Counted from the stretch's first letter, positions 15,669 through 28,992 are shown. The stretch: 64,000 bases of DNA from Salinirubrum litoreum (GCF_020567425.1 NZ_JAJCVJ010000001.1:1116001-1180000), one strand, 5' to 3'. A program made the numbers and translations. The notes: generated from the sequence alone by a model not told the origin.

Positions 15669-16424
15669 TCAGCGCCGCGTCACGCGCGACTCGCCGTCCT
15701 CGTGGACGACCGCGAGTCCCGTCTCGCCGAGGAACTGCGAGACGTGATCGGGGACGAGTCGACCGGCACGCTTCCGGGCCGTCAGCGCCGGCAGGGCGGT
15801 CAACAGGTCCTCGCCGGTCTCGACCGTCGGGTGCATCGCCACGAAGTCCACCTCGTGGCCGGCGTCCAGCGCACGCTCGGTCAGCGTCTCGACCTCGGGG
15901 TCGGTGAACGCCTCGTCGAAGTCCAGCGTGTCGGCGAAGGCGGCGTAGTACACCCGGCCCTCGGTCGAGGGGCCGAGGATGGTCGGCGTCGAGCGCAGTT
16001 TCATCGCGGCGGAGTCGACGACGGTCCGGGGGAGGAAGGGGACGTTCCCGCGCACGACCGCGACCGACTGGACGCCCTCCTCGCGCAGGAGATGCGAGAC
16101 GGTGTTGCCCGCCCGCGCCGAGAGGGTCGACCCGACCTGCGGTTCGTATCTGGCCTCGCTCGGGTCTTGCAGGGCCTCGGCGACGAGCGCCCGGACTTCG
16201 GCTTCGCTCGCGGTGTCGGTCACGTGTTCGTCGGGCAGCAGGTCGTCCGGGCGGTAGTTGACCAGCAACTCCCCGCCGGAGCGTTCGACCGCACGGGCGG
16301 CGTCTTTCAGCATCGCCGAGTAGAAGTCGGCACACTCGGCCTCGGTCAGCGGACTCGTCTCCGCGAGGGCGGGGAGCACGAGTCCCGGCCTCGGTGGGTC
16401 GGCGAGTAGGGCGACGGTGGTCAC
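15669..16424 (-). CDS. DUF2064-like nucleotide-diphospho-sugar transferase family protein
   Basis: 251-residue protein of the GT-A-like superfamily. It starts MTTVALLADPPRPGLVLP, followed by LTEAECADFYSAML and an Arg-containing region. A strand SVAVVRGNVPFLPRTVVDSA (about 118-137) replaces the usual DxD-containing segment, and VYYAAFADTLDFDEAF follows. The C-terminal domain covers ALPALTARKRAGRLVPDHV. DUF2064 members are related to TIGR04282 glycosyltransferases, but the acidic metal-binding motif looks changed, so catalysis is uncertain. It lies downstream of the tRNA on the opposite coding layout. Confidence 0.65.
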   Translation of the reverse strand: MTTVALLADPPRPGLVLPALAETSPLTEAECADFYSAMLKDAARAVERSGGELLVNYRPDDLLPDEHVTDTASEAEVRALVAEALQDPSEARYEPQVGSTLSARAGNTVSHLLREEGVQSVAVVRGNVPFLPRTVVDSAAMKLRSTPTILGPSTEGRVYYAAFADTLDFDEAFTDPEVETLTERALDAGHEVDFVAMHPTVETGEDLLTALPALTARKRAGRLVPDHVSQFLGETGLAVVHEDGESRVTRR

Positions 16425-16574
16425 GGCAGGTGGTCGGCGCGGGCGAATCTTGAAGGCGGTGGTTCGGTGGCGGCGTGGTGACGTGTGTGGGTAGCGGTCT
16501 CGGTCTCGGTGTGATCGCGTCGAGTCGAGGGTCCGAACGCGAGGAGTTACGTGGCCAGCGGTCGGCAGTGAGGT

Positions 16575-16787
16575 ATGGACGAACTCGGACTCTCGGCGCG
16601 ACTGGCAGTGGTGGTGGTCGCACTCACGGCCGTCGGTGGACTGGTGACGCTCGGTGGGAGCGTGGTGAGTGATCTCGGTGGCTCGCTTGCGACGATTCTC
16701 GTGGTCGGGATGACCGTGATCGCGGTCGTGGTGGCTGGGGTGGCGGGGATTCGCGGGGCGGGGCGAACCGAGACGCGATACTGGTGA
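16575..16787 (+). CDS. Two-helix membrane micro-protein
   Basis: 70 residues: MDELGLSARLAVVVVALTAV begins the first helix (about 8-28) and TILVVGMTVIAVVVAGVAGI the second (about 40-60). It ends in a short Arg-containing tail (GAGRTETRYW). No family recognised. The gene precedes one of the five dispersed structured elements. Confidence 0.65.
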   Translation: MDELGLSARLAVVVVALTAVGGLVTLGGSVVSDLGGSLATILVVGMTVIAVVVAGVAGIRGAGRTETRYW

Positions 16788-16879
16788 GACACGTCCGAGA
16801 GTGTGGTTTGGTAGTCGAGGTGACTGTGAGAGAGGCGGTGTCGGAGGAAGCCGGCTGTTCGTTCGGAGATACGAAGTAG

Positions 16880-17440
16880 AGCCGCGACTGTGACAGCACC
16901 GCGAACCGCTCCCGCGACCGCACCAGCACCGCTACTCAGTCTAGCGCACCGACCAGCGGAACCGCGACAACACTGCACCTCGAACCTCCCCAGCCTCGGT
17001 CGGCGCTCTCCGCACCATCCGCGCCGACCTCCCTCGCGCGCTCCTCGCGCACGCCGACAGCACAGCACCACGGTTACTACCGTTCCACCACGGCTCACGA
17101 CACGCTTTCCAGTCAGACGGGCTGGCGCGAGTTCAGCTCGCGCCGACGGTTTCAGGTAGGCGCACACGCTGAAACCGACTGGTCCACCGAGTGTTGCGTG
17201 AGTCTCCGCGAAATCGCTGGGTGGGACTGGAAGGGGCCGGGCTCTCGATCCTGCCCCGACGCCGGTAGCCGGGCGGGACCGTCGGTCCCGCTGGAAACCG
17301 GCGTGGAGCGCCGGTGACAGAGCGAAGCCGGAAATATCGCCAGCAACCGGCGTGGAGCGCCGGTGACGAAGGTTCGTCAGAGCGTGCCGCTGACGGTGGT
17401 CGAGACGCCGGGGGCTTTCACCGCTCGTCGTCTGCAACTC
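16880..17440 (+). repeat. Dispersed structured element, copy 1
   Basis: Non-coding. Modules in order: CAGCACCGC-rich segment (16880-16985); CCTCCCCAGCC hairpin block (16985-17040) with stem GGTCGGCGC/GCGCCGACC; domain closed by CCAGTC and CGACTGGT (17108-17184) containing the hairpin GGCGCGAG/CTCGCGCC; box GTGGGACTGGAAGGGGCC (17221-17238); hairpin run including GCGGGACC/GGTCCCGC and two ACCGGCG/CGCCGGT hairpins; box GGGGGCTTTCACC (17410-17422) with a CGCTCGTCGTC tail. It fills the gap between 16787 and 17612. No protein frame with normal codon use is present. Confidence 0.75.
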
Positions 17441-17611
17441 GTCCGACAGGGTTGACTGTAGGCGCTGTCCACCTTCCGTCGTCGTCCCGAGCGACGATCC
17501 GATGCACGAATTTACGAACGTGATATTCACATATTCTCATACCGCCCAAAACACTCCGTAAACGCAGAACGTCACGGCACTTTAACACCCAGCACGACGA
17601 AGTTCGAGGCC

Positions 17612-18901
17612 GTGTACTCTTTCGTCTTCCAGACGGACCCCATCGCCGCCTCCGTGGACGAACCGGTGGTCCGCCTCGCGCTCGCCGCCGCACTCGGTCT
17701 CTTTCTCGGGTTGGAGCGCGAGTGGTCCGAGAAACCCGCCGGCATCCGGACCTTCTCGCTGACCACCCTGCTCGGCGCGCTGTTCACACAGATCGCCAGC
17801 GAACCGGCGGTCGGCAACGTTCTCCTCGTCGTCGGCGGCGTGCTGGTGGTCGCACAGGGGGTGCTGCTCGCGGTGCAGGGCCTCCAGCGCGAGGGAAGTG
17901 ACGCGCTGTCGCTGACGACCTCCGTCTCGCTGCTCGTCGCCTACGGGGTCGGCGTCCTCGTCGGCGAGGGGTTCGTCCTCTCGGCCGTCGCGGTCGCGGT
18001 CATCTCCACGACTCTGCTCGTCCTGAAGCGGGAACTCCACGGCTTCGCGGGGGGACTCCGCCGGCAGGAACTGCGCTCGACCGCCGAGTTCGCCATCCTC
18101 GCGTTCGTCGTCTTTCCGCTGCTCCCGGCCGGCACCTACGACCTCCCGATGCTGGGCGTCGCCGTCGAACCCCGGATCATCTGGCTGATGGTCGTCACCG
18201 TCGCCGGTATCGGCATCGTCAACTACGCCATCGTCCAGACCTACGGCGGCCGAGGCATCGCCGTCACCGGCTTCTTCGGCGGATTGGCCTCCTCGACCGC
18301 CGTGGTCGGGTCGATGCTGACCTACGTCCGGCGCGGCGAGGACGCGATTCCGTACGGCGTCGCGGCGGTACTCCTGGCCGACGCCGCGATGGCGCTTCGA
18401 AATCTGGTCATCGCACTCGCCTTCACCGTCTCCGGGGAGGTGCTTGTCGGCGCGGTCGTCCCCCTCGGGGTGCTGATCCTCGGGAGTGTCGCAGTCGCGG
18501 GCTACACCGCCGACTGGAACGAGACCGTGGACGTGGACCTGGAGAGTCCGTTCTCGCTCCGGAACGCACTGAGCTTCGGTGCGATCTTTCTGGCGGTCGT
18601 CGTCGCCGGGAAGATAGCACAGTCGGCCTTCGGCACGGCCGGCCTGTACGTCACCTCGCTCCTCTCCGGCCTGGTCTCCAGTGCCGGCGCGACCGCGAGT
18701 GCCGTCCTCCTGTACAGCAGAGGCGACATCGCCAGCAACGAGGCGGTCGTGGCGGTCCTGCTGGCGACCGCCGCCTCGGTCGCGGTGAAAGCCGGGCTTG
18801 CGACCGCCGGTCCCTCGGCGTTCGTCCGCCGCGTGGCGGGGTGGAGCGCCGTCCTGCTGTTCACCTCCGGACTCGTCACGGCGGGGGTGGCGCTGCTCTG
18901 A
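17612..18901 (+). CDS. MgtC/SapB-DUF4010 family membrane protein
   Basis: 429-residue polytopic membrane protein. The N-terminal MgtC-like region (residues 20-165) contains LALAAALGLFLGLEREW and GIRTFSLTTLLGALF. The C-terminal DUF4010 region (about 190-425) contains GGLASSTAVVGSM and GLVSSAGATASAVLL, a pair of repeated Ser/Thr-rich helices. MgtC proteins are linked to magnesium limitation and membrane-potential control; DUF4010 fusions are uncharacterised. The start is GTG 17612. It follows element copy 1 in the same direction by about 170 bp. Confidence 0.9.
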   Translation: MYSFVFQTDPIAASVDEPVVRLALAAALGLFLGLEREWSEKPAGIRTFSLTTLLGALFTQIASEPAVGNVLLVVGGVLVVAQGVLLAVQGLQREGSDALSLTTSVSLLVAYGVGVLVGEGFVLSAVAVAVISTTLLVLKRELHGFAGGLRRQELRSTAEFAILAFVVFPLLPAGTYDLPMLGVAVEPRIIWLMVVTVAGIGIVNYAIVQTYGGRGIAVTGFFGGLASSTAVVGSMLTYVRRGEDAIPYGVAAVLLADAAMALRNLVIALAFTVSGEVLVGAVVPLGVLILGSVAVAGYTADWNETVDVDLESPFSLRNALSFGAIFLAVVVAGKIAQSAFGTAGLYVTSLLSGLVSSAGATASAVLLYSRGDIASNEAVVAVLLATAASVAVKAGLATAGPSAFVRRVAGWSAVLLFTSGLVTAGVALL

Positions 18902-18963
18902 ACCGGCCGCCGCCTCCCGGCGTGCGCCACGCAAGAATTGTCTCCATCCAAACGAATCCCCCA

Positions 18964-18973
18964 CCGTTAACTC
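18964..18973 (+). promoter_or_regulatory. TATA-like box of the aminotransferase gene
   Basis: ccgttaactc, centred about 27 nt before ATG 18995. Confidence 0.45.
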
Positions 18974-18994
18974 GGGGACACGCAAACGCACAGT

Positions 18995-20338
18995 ATGGAC
19001 CGCGATACGGCAGTCCCGCAGGTGGACGCGATGCCGGGGGAGAAGGCGCGTGAGTGGGTGGAGTACCACCACGACACCGCCGCCACGAGTACTTACGTCT
19101 ACGACTTCGTCTGGGACCTCTCCGAGAACGCGGAGGGACCGTTCTGTACCGACCTCGACGGCAACGTCCTCCTCGACTTCACCTCCCACGTCGCCGCCGC
19201 ACCGCTGGGCTACAACAACCCGAAGATCATGGACCGCCTCCGGGAGTTCGACCTCGTCGACCCCCTGAAGATCGCCGGGCAGGACTTCTACGTCTCCAGC
19301 GGTCAGCACCCCGAGGAAGACGACCTCCCCGGTGCGGCGGGGCTGATGGACCGTCTGACCGAGATCACGAGCCACTACGACATGGACACCGTCTTCCTGT
19401 CGAACTCCGGCGCGGAGGCGGTCGAGAACGCCCTCAAGATCAGCTACGACGCCAGCGGCGGCGGCAAGTACGGCATCACCTTCCAGGGAGCCTTCCACGG
19501 CCGGACGCTCGGCACGCTCTCGCTGAACCGATCCAAGGAGGTCTACCGCCGGAAGTTCCCGGAGATTCCCAGCATCCACGACGTCCCGTTCTGTGACGAC
19601 CGGGACTGTTCGCCCGAGACGTGTTCGTGTGGCTTCTTCGCGGGCGACAGCTCTCAGCTCCGGCGAAAGCTCGACCCGAAGCGCGGCTACGTCAACCCCG
19701 AGGAGGTGTCGTACCTCATCATGGAACCGATCCAGGGCGAGGGCGGCTACCGGTTCCCGTCTGACGACTTCATGCAGGAGGTCGCGGCTGTCGTGGACGA
19801 ACACGACATCACGCTCATCGCCGACGAGATCCAGTCGGGCGTCGGTCGGACGGGCGAGATGTGGGGCTCGGACCACTACCCGATCGAACCGGATATCATC
19901 ACCTGCGCGAAGGCGCTCCGGGTGGGAGCGACCATCTCCCGGTCTGACGTGTTCCCCGAGGAACGGGCACGACTCTCCTCGACGTGGGGTGCGGGCGACA
20001 TCATCGCCTCGCTTCAGGGCGCGCTGACGCTCGACGCCATCGAGGAGTACGACCTGCTGGACAACGCGGTCGTGCGTGGCCGGCAGTTCCTCGAGACGAT
20101 GCGGGACGCCGATCCGGACGGCGTGGCGGACCTACGCGGGAAGGGGCTGATGCTCGCGGTCGAGTTCGACTCGAAAGAACGGCGGGACGCGGTGCAGGAG
20201 GCGGCGCTACAGCGTGGACTGTTGACGCTCGCCTGTGGCTACAGCGTCTTGCGGATTCTGCCGCCACTGGACGTGACCGAACGCGAGATCAGCCTGGGGT
20301 GTGATCTGCTGTTGTCGGCGATCGCGGACACTGCGTAG
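18995..20338 (+). CDS. Class III PLP-dependent aminotransferase
   Basis: 447-residue fold-type I aminotransferase. Motifs: SNSGAEAVENALKIS (about 130-144), FQGAFHGRTLGTLSLNRSK (about 160-178), MEPIQGEGGYRFP, LIADEIQSGVGRTGEMWGSDH, and the PLP lysine in ITCAKALRVG (near 305). An unusual Cys cluster (FCDDRDCSPETCSCGFF, about 200-216) could bind metal or form disulfides and is a lineage-specific insert. Omega-amino acid, ornithine and lysine-epsilon transaminases belong here; substrate is undetermined. There is a TATA box at leaderless distance. It ends just before element copy 2. Confidence 0.9.
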   Translation: MDRDTAVPQVDAMPGEKAREWVEYHHDTAATSTYVYDFVWDLSENAEGPFCTDLDGNVLLDFTSHVAAAPLGYNNPKIMDRLREFDLVDPLKIAGQDFYVSSGQHPEEDDLPGAAGLMDRLTEITSHYDMDTVFLSNSGAEAVENALKISYDASGGGKYGITFQGAFHGRTLGTLSLNRSKEVYRRKFPEIPSIHDVPFCDDRDCSPETCSCGFFAGDSSQLRRKLDPKRGYVNPEEVSYLIMEPIQGEGGYRFPSDDFMQEVAAVVDEHDITLIADEIQSGVGRTGEMWGSDHYPIEPDIITCAKALRVGATISRSDVFPEERARLSSTWGAGDIIASLQGALTLDAIEEYDLLDNAVVRGRQFLETMRDADPDGVADLRGKGLMLAVEFDSKERRDAVQEAALQRGLLTLACGYSVLRILPPLDVTEREISLGCDLLLSAIADTA

Positions 20339-20344
20339 GACGAT

Positions 20345-21120
20345 TCTGTCGTGTCGGTCGAATCTGGCGTAGATAGCTCGGTCGAATCTGGCGTGAACGA
20401 CGAGAGATGAAAGCCCCCGCGCTCTCGACCATCCGCGACTTCCTGCGCGCCTCAGTCGGTCGAGCGAGCAAGCTCCTCTCCCTCCTTGCGGTGCTTAGTG
20501 CGTCGGGGATGGATCGAGAGCGCGGCCCCTTTCAGTCCCACCCGAATTTGTCTCTCATCGTGTCGTCACCGGTCGTCACCCGGCGTGCTGTCCGTAGGTC
20601 TGGAATCCGGCAGTCGCAGTCGTCCCCGAACCTCCCCGACTGCTGACGACGCGAACTGCGAGTCGGTTCTCGCTGTCGCTCGAACACGACTCGGTTTCGG
20701 TCGCCAGCAGATCGCGTCCTGTCGGACTCCGGGCTGTCGATGCGTGGGCCAGAGACGAGTGTGGCGTACGCTTTCACTCTGATCTCGGCGCGCGAGAAAC
20801 GCGCGAGGGAGGCGGGCGCTCTCGTGCGCCCGCCGAGGCTGGGGAGGACCGAGGTGCGGTTGCTGTCGCGGTGCTGTGCTGTGGCGGTCGCTGTCTGCGG
20901 TGCCGGTGCTGTCGCGGTTCCTCGCGCTACGACGAGTAGCGGTGCTGGTGCTGTGGCGGTATGCGGTTCGCGATGCTGCCACGCTTTCAGTTCCAGCCAC
21001 GCTTTCAGTTCCAGCCACGCTTTCAGTTCCAGCCACGCTTTCAGTTCCAGCCACGCTTTCAGTTCCAGCCACGCTTTCAGTTCCAGCCACGCTTTCAGTT
21101 CCAGTCACAGCCAATCACAC
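20345..21120 (-). repeat. Dispersed structured element, copy 2
   Basis: Reads right to left: seven 18-bp repeats (20978-21103), a CAGCACCGC-rich segment, CCTCCCCAGCC hairpin block (20805-20847) with perfect stem GGCGGGCGC/GCGCCCGCC, box GTGGGACTGAAAGGGGCC (20524-20541), and the terminal box GGGGGCTTTCA (20407-20418). The A-B stem CGCGCTCTCGATCCATCC pairs with GGATGGTCGAGAGCGCG. The ACCAGTCG-closed domain is missing. It is convergent with the aminotransferase gene and divergent from gyrB. The tail holds a 24-bp direct repeat (tcggtcgaatctggcgt twice, 20358-20395). Confidence 0.72.
20978..21103. repeat. Seven perfect 18-bp tandem repeats
   Basis: Unit gccacgctttcagttcca repeated seven times without a mismatch, 175 bp upstream of the gyrB promoter. 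On the minus strand each unit carries ACTGAAAG, also part of the conserved GTGGGACTGAAAGGGG box of the dispersed elements. The frames through it encode only Phe-Gln-Pro-Arg or Thr-Glu-Ser-Val-Ala-Gly repeats and are not taken as proteins. Confidence 0.97.
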
Positions 21121-21277
21121 AACTGACAGAATTTCGTCGTCTCACAGCCGAGACGACAGCGTTAAGCCCTCGTTTCAGCCGACCGTCACAGCCTCCAGTG
21201 AACCCGCCATCGTCTCCCGATTCCAGACCGAGCCCTCCTCGGTCGCTCGCGCGCGCACATCGCAGGCGCGTGCGACG

Positions 21278-21286
21278 CTTTTAAGG
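21278..21286 (+). promoter_or_regulatory. gyrB-gyrA promoter TATA box
   Basis: cttttaagg, centred about 33 nt before the gyrB ATG, predicting a leader of only about 7 nt. Confidence 0.55.
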
Positions 21287-21306
21287 ACCGGGCAAGCTTA
21301 GCGTAG

Positions 21307-23232
<1,926 letters not shown>

Positions 23233-23293
23233 TGGTCCGGATTCGACGGCGCACACGAGTATCGACGGGAGACCGCACGACCAACGGAGAACG

Positions 23294-25840
<2,547 letters not shown>

Positions 25841-25866
25841 CCAGCGACTACAGAATCTGCCGGTCG

Positions 25867-25940
25867 GGCGACTCGGGAATCGCTGATCGGGCGACTATAG
25901 AATGGCGACTCGGGAATCGCTGATCGGGCGACTATAGAAT
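25867..25940. repeat. 37-bp direct duplication at the arginase 3' end
   Basis: gcgactcgggaatcgctgatcgggcgactatagaatg occurs twice head to tail; the second copy includes the terminal Ile-Leu codons and stop of the arginase gene. A shorter degenerate copy (gcgactacagaatctg) precedes them near 25846. It reads as a local tandem duplication at the 3' boundary between gyrA and arginase. Confidence 0.85.
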
Positions 25941-26840
25941 GCGCTGACCGAGCGCACTCGCGGCCAGTTCGACCGCGAGGTTCGCCGTCTCGTTGTGTTC
26001 GTCCAGAATCGGGTTCACTTCGACCATCTCCAGCGACCGGAGTGCCTCGGATTCGGCGACGATCTCCAGTGCGGAGTGCGCTTCACGGTACGTCACGCCG
26101 CCACGGACCGGCGTCCCGACGCCCGGCGCTTCTTTCGGGTCGAGCCAGTCTAAGTCGAGACTGACGTGGAACCCCTCGGTGCCGGCGGAGGCGACCGAGA
26201 CGGCGTCCTCGACGATCTCGGTGATCCCCTCGTCGTCGATGTCCGACATCGTGAACGCGGTCACGTCGCTGTCTCTGATCGCGCGCGCCTCGGCGTCGTC
26301 CACCGAGCGCAGACCGACGATGGCGACGTTCCCCTCCCGGAGGTTCGGGGCGTTACACCACTCGACGCCATCGAACTCGCCGATCCCGAGGGCGGCCGCG
26401 AGTGGCATCCCGTGGACGTTGCCGGAGGGTGAGGTCGTCGGCGTGTTGAAGTCGCCGTGAGCGTCGAACCAGATCGCGCCGATCTCGGCGTCGCGCGCCG
26501 AACCGGACAGCGACCCGATGGCGATCGAGTGGTCGCCGCCGAGTGCGACGGGCGTCTCCTCTTGGGTGAGAGCGTCGGCTACCTCGTCGGCGAGTTGGCC
26601 GGTCACGTCCTCGGTCTCGCGGAGGAACTTCGCGGTCCCGACGCTCGGTTCGCGGGCGTCCGGGTCGCGTTCCTCGGCACGCGGGGCGAGAACGTCACCC
26701 GCGTCGGTCACGCGCAGACCGATCTCCTCCAGTTCGTCTGCCAGTCCGGCGTACCGGATGGCGGAGGGGCCCATGTCCACGCCACGTCGGTTCGCGCCGT
26801 AGTCGGTCGGTGCCCCGATGATGCGGACGGCTTGGTTCAT
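25932..26840 (-). CDS. rocF: Arginase/agmatinase family (arginase-like)
   Basis: 302-residue ureohydrolase. Dimanganese-site motifs: GGDHSIAIGS (101-110), WFDAHGDFNTP (124-134) and SLDLDWLDPKEAPGVGTP (about 222). N-terminal GAPTDYGANRRGVDMGPSAIRY and NVHGMPLAAALG are typical of arginase rather than agmatinase. It hydrolyses arginine to ornithine and urea, for nitrogen recycling. It is convergent with gyrA. The stop codon sits in a 37-bp duplicated segment. Confidence 0.92.
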   Translation of the reverse strand: MNQAVRIIGAPTDYGANRRGVDMGPSAIRYAGLADELEEIGLRVTDAGDVLAPRAEERDPDAREPSVGTAKFLRETEDVTGQLADEVADALTQEETPVALGGDHSIAIGSLSGSARDAEIGAIWFDAHGDFNTPTTSPSGNVHGMPLAAALGIGEFDGVEWCNAPNLREGNVAIVGLRSVDDAEARAIRDSDVTAFTMSDIDDEGITEIVEDAVSVASAGTEGFHVSLDLDWLDPKEAPGVGTPVRGGVTYREAHSALEIVAESEALRSLEMVEVNPILDEHNETANLAVELAASALGQRIL

Positions 26841-26915
26841 ACCCGCAGCGACGAGTCCCGGTGTGAAAATCGTGATGATCGTCGCCCGTCGTCCCGCGAG
26901 CGTCGTCCCGGGGAG

Positions 26916-27830
26916 TCAGTCCACGTACGCCGCACAGACCTGTTTCACGCCCTCCTCGAACGTCACCTCGGGTTCCCAGCCAGTCGCGTCCCGGAGCTTC
27001 GAGATGTCTGCACACTGCTCGAAATTGTAGTTCGACAACTGGACCGGTTCGTACTCGGGGTCGATGTCGGTCCCGAGCGCGTCGTTCAGCATCGCCACCG
27101 TCTCGTTGAACGAGAAGTTCCGGCCGGTGCCGACGTTGTAGACGCCCGCGAGTCGTTCGTCGGCGATGACCTCCAGTGCGCGCACCACGTCCGAGACGTG
27201 GACGTAGTCGCGGGTCTGCTCGCCGTCACCCCACAGCACCGGTGTCTCGCCGCGTGCCATCTTCTCGGCCCACTGCGAGACCGTGTTGGCGTACTCGCCC
27301 TTGTGGCCCTCCGCGCCGCCGTAGCCCTGATACACCGAGAAGAAGCGCGTCCCGGCGACCGAGAGGTCGTCGTAGAAGTTGTTGTAGTACTCGGCGTACC
27401 GCTCCCGCGAGAGCATCGACGCCTCGTAGCCCGTGTCGGCCGTCAGGTCGTCGGTCTCTCGACCCGGCGGGTCGTTGTCGTAGATGGACGAGGTGGAGGC
27501 GTAGACCACCGTGTCACAGCCGTCGTCGAGTGCCTGTTCGACGACGTTGACGAACCCCTCGACGTTGACCCGTGCGCCCTCGCGGGGGTTCTCCTCCAAC
27601 ATCGTCCGCGAGGAGAGTGCCGCGAGGTGGAAGACGGCGTCGACGTCGGTCGGTAGGTCGTCGTCCAGTACGGAGCCGTCGACGAACTCCACGCCGTCGT
27701 CGAGGTTCGCGGGCGTCCCGAGATAGAGGTCGTCCAGCGCCACGACCTCGTTGTCCTCGGCGAGGGCGTTGGCGAGATTCGACCCGATGAAGCCCGCCCC
27801 GCCGGTCACGAGGACACGGTTTCCGTGCAT
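26916..27830 (-). CDS. NAD-dependent epimerase/dehydratase (extended SDR)
   Basis: 304-residue extended short-chain dehydrogenase acting on a nucleotide sugar. Residues 4-20 hold the NAD motif LVTGGAGFIGSNLANAL and VVALDDLYLG. AALSSRTMLEENP and YASTSSIYDN lie mid-protein. The catalytic YxxxK position reads YEASM, so the usual lysine is Met. The C-terminal half has GDGEQTRDYVHVSDVVRA and GVYNVGTGRNFSFNE, as in UDP-glucose 4-epimerase-like enzymes. ATG 27830 begins MHGNRVLVTGG. Possibly involved in surface glycan synthesis; activity uncertain because of the Met. Confidence 0.88.
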   Translation of the reverse strand: MHGNRVLVTGGAGFIGSNLANALAEDNEVVALDDLYLGTPANLDDGVEFVDGSVLDDDLPTDVDAVFHLAALSSRTMLEENPREGARVNVEGFVNVVEQALDDGCDTVVYASTSSIYDNDPPGRETDDLTADTGYEASMLSRERYAEYYNNFYDDLSVAGTRFFSVYQGYGGAEGHKGEYANTVSQWAEKMARGETPVLWGDGEQTRDYVHVSDVVRALEVIADERLAGVYNVGTGRNFSFNETVAMLNDALGTDIDPEYEPVQLSNYNFEQCADISKLRDATGWEPEVTFEEGVKQVCAAYVD

Positions 27831-27999
27831 GTCTCGACTGCCTCGGGACAGCACTAAATCGGTGTCGCTTCGTCGGTCGGTGACCGACGAACGCAATTTT
27901 CGCCCGATGGCGGGCGACAGAAAGGCGGTTCGCGGACGAGTGGCCGGAAAGCCGGTGTAAGACTGGTGAAACTACCAGCAGGATTCGTCTATCCATCGC

Positions 28000-28007
28000 A
28001 TTTAAGG
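28000..28007 (+). promoter_or_regulatory. TATA box of the winged-helix regulator gene
   Basis: atttaagg, centred about 27 nt before ATG 28031. Confidence 0.55.
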
Positions 28008-28030
28008 ACATCTGTTGCGAAGGTTCGGGT

Positions 28031-28564
28031 ATGTCATCAATCGAACTCACGCCCAGTCAGAAAACTATTCTGACGGCACTCATCAACCTCCACCGCGAGA
28101 GCGAGAGCGCGGTGAAGGGCGAAGACATCGCAGAGGAGGTCGACCGCAACCCCGGCACGATCCGGAACCAGATGCAGAGTCTGAAGGCGCTCCAGTTGGT
28201 CGAAGGCGTCCCCGGTCCGAAGGGTGGTTACAAGCCGACGGCGAACGCCTACGAGGCGCTCGACGTCCAGCAGATGGACGAACCGGCGACCGTCCCGCTG
28301 TTTCTCAAAGGTGAGCGCGTCGAGAACGCCAACGTCGAGGAGATCGACCTCTCCAGCGTCCACCACCCGGAACTCTGCCGTGCCGAGATCCACCTGCAGG
28401 GATCGGTCCGTGACTTCCACGAGGGCGACGAGGTGCGCGTCGGCCCGACGCCCCTCTCGAAACTCGTCATCGACGGCATCGTCGACGGGAAAGACGACAC
28501 GAACAACATCCTGATCCTCCGGCTGGAAGGGATGAAAGCCCCGGCCGAAGAGCCGGCACACTGA
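28031..28564 (+). CDS. Winged-helix transcriptional regulator with C-terminal sensing domain
   Basis: 177-residue archaeal regulator. Residues 1-75 are a winged helix-turn-helix: TPSQKTILTALINL, then KGEDIAEEVDRNPGTIRNQM as the helix-turn-helix, then VEGVPGPKGGYKPT as the wing, as in Rrf2-like proteins. Residues 85-170 form a beta-rich domain (VPLFLKGERV, HLQGSVRDFHEGDEVRVGP) that probably senses a ligand or mediates dimerisation. Regulated gene and ligand unknown. It has a leaderless-type promoter and is divergent from the epimerase. Confidence 0.8.
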   Translation: MSSIELTPSQKTILTALINLHRESESAVKGEDIAEEVDRNPGTIRNQMQSLKALQLVEGVPGPKGGYKPTANAYEALDVQQMDEPATVPLFLKGERVENANVEEIDLSSVHHPELCRAEIHLQGSVRDFHEGDEVRVGPTPLSKLVIDGIVDGKDDTNNILILRLEGMKAPAEEPAH

Positions 28565-28665
28565 GCCGAGACCGGAGCCGAGGCAGACGGCTCCGAACGG
28601 TGCAATCACTACCCGCGCCGCCCGAGAGCCGACAGGTCCAACACGACGCGCTGCTTCCTTCGTCC

Positions 28666-28992
28666 GTGATCAAACTCGTCGAACTGCTGGTGCGGAAGGA
28701 GGGGCTGACACACGCCGAGTTCGCGGACTACTGGCTGGACGAGCACAGCCCCGTCGCGGCGGAGATGCCGGGCGTCGAGAAGTACGTCACCTCGCTCCCG
28801 ACCGATCCGGAGAAGGCGGAGTACGACGGTGTGCTGGAACTCTACTTCGCCGACATGGACGCGCTCCGGGCCGCCTTCGACTCCGAGGCGGGCGCGGAGA
28901 CGCTGGCCGACGCCGAAGAGTTCCTAGAGGTCGGTGCCGGCCCTCGGATGATCGTCGAGGAGACGGTACAGGTGGATACGAGCGAGGAGTGA
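28666..28992 (+). CDS. EthD-like stress-responsive barrel protein
   Basis: 108 residues from GTG 28666. N-terminal MIKLVELLVRKEGLTHAEFADYW and EHSPVAAEMPGVEKYVT are the EthD signature (ferredoxin-like alpha+beta dimeric barrel). YDGVLELYFADMDALRAAF follows. In bacteria EthD accompanies cytochrome P450 ether degradation, but stand-alone copies are common and their role is unknown. It begins 102 bp after the regulator and may be cotranscribed with it. It ends next to element copy 3. Confidence 0.75.
   Translation: MIKLVELLVRKEGLTHAEFADYWLDEHSPVAAEMPGVEKYVTSLPTDPEKAEYDGVLELYFADMDALRAAFDSEAGAETLADAEEFLEVGAGPRMIVEETVQVDTSEE

Noticed and set aside
16547-17530. Basic minus frame across element copy 1
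   Set aside because: Spans low-complexity hairpin DNA and the 16575-16787 gene antisense; no conserved motif.
20566-21114. Minus frame encoding GTESVA hexapeptide repeats
   Set aside because: Simply translates the 18-bp tandem repeat and adjacent low-complexity DNA; no promoter or homologue.
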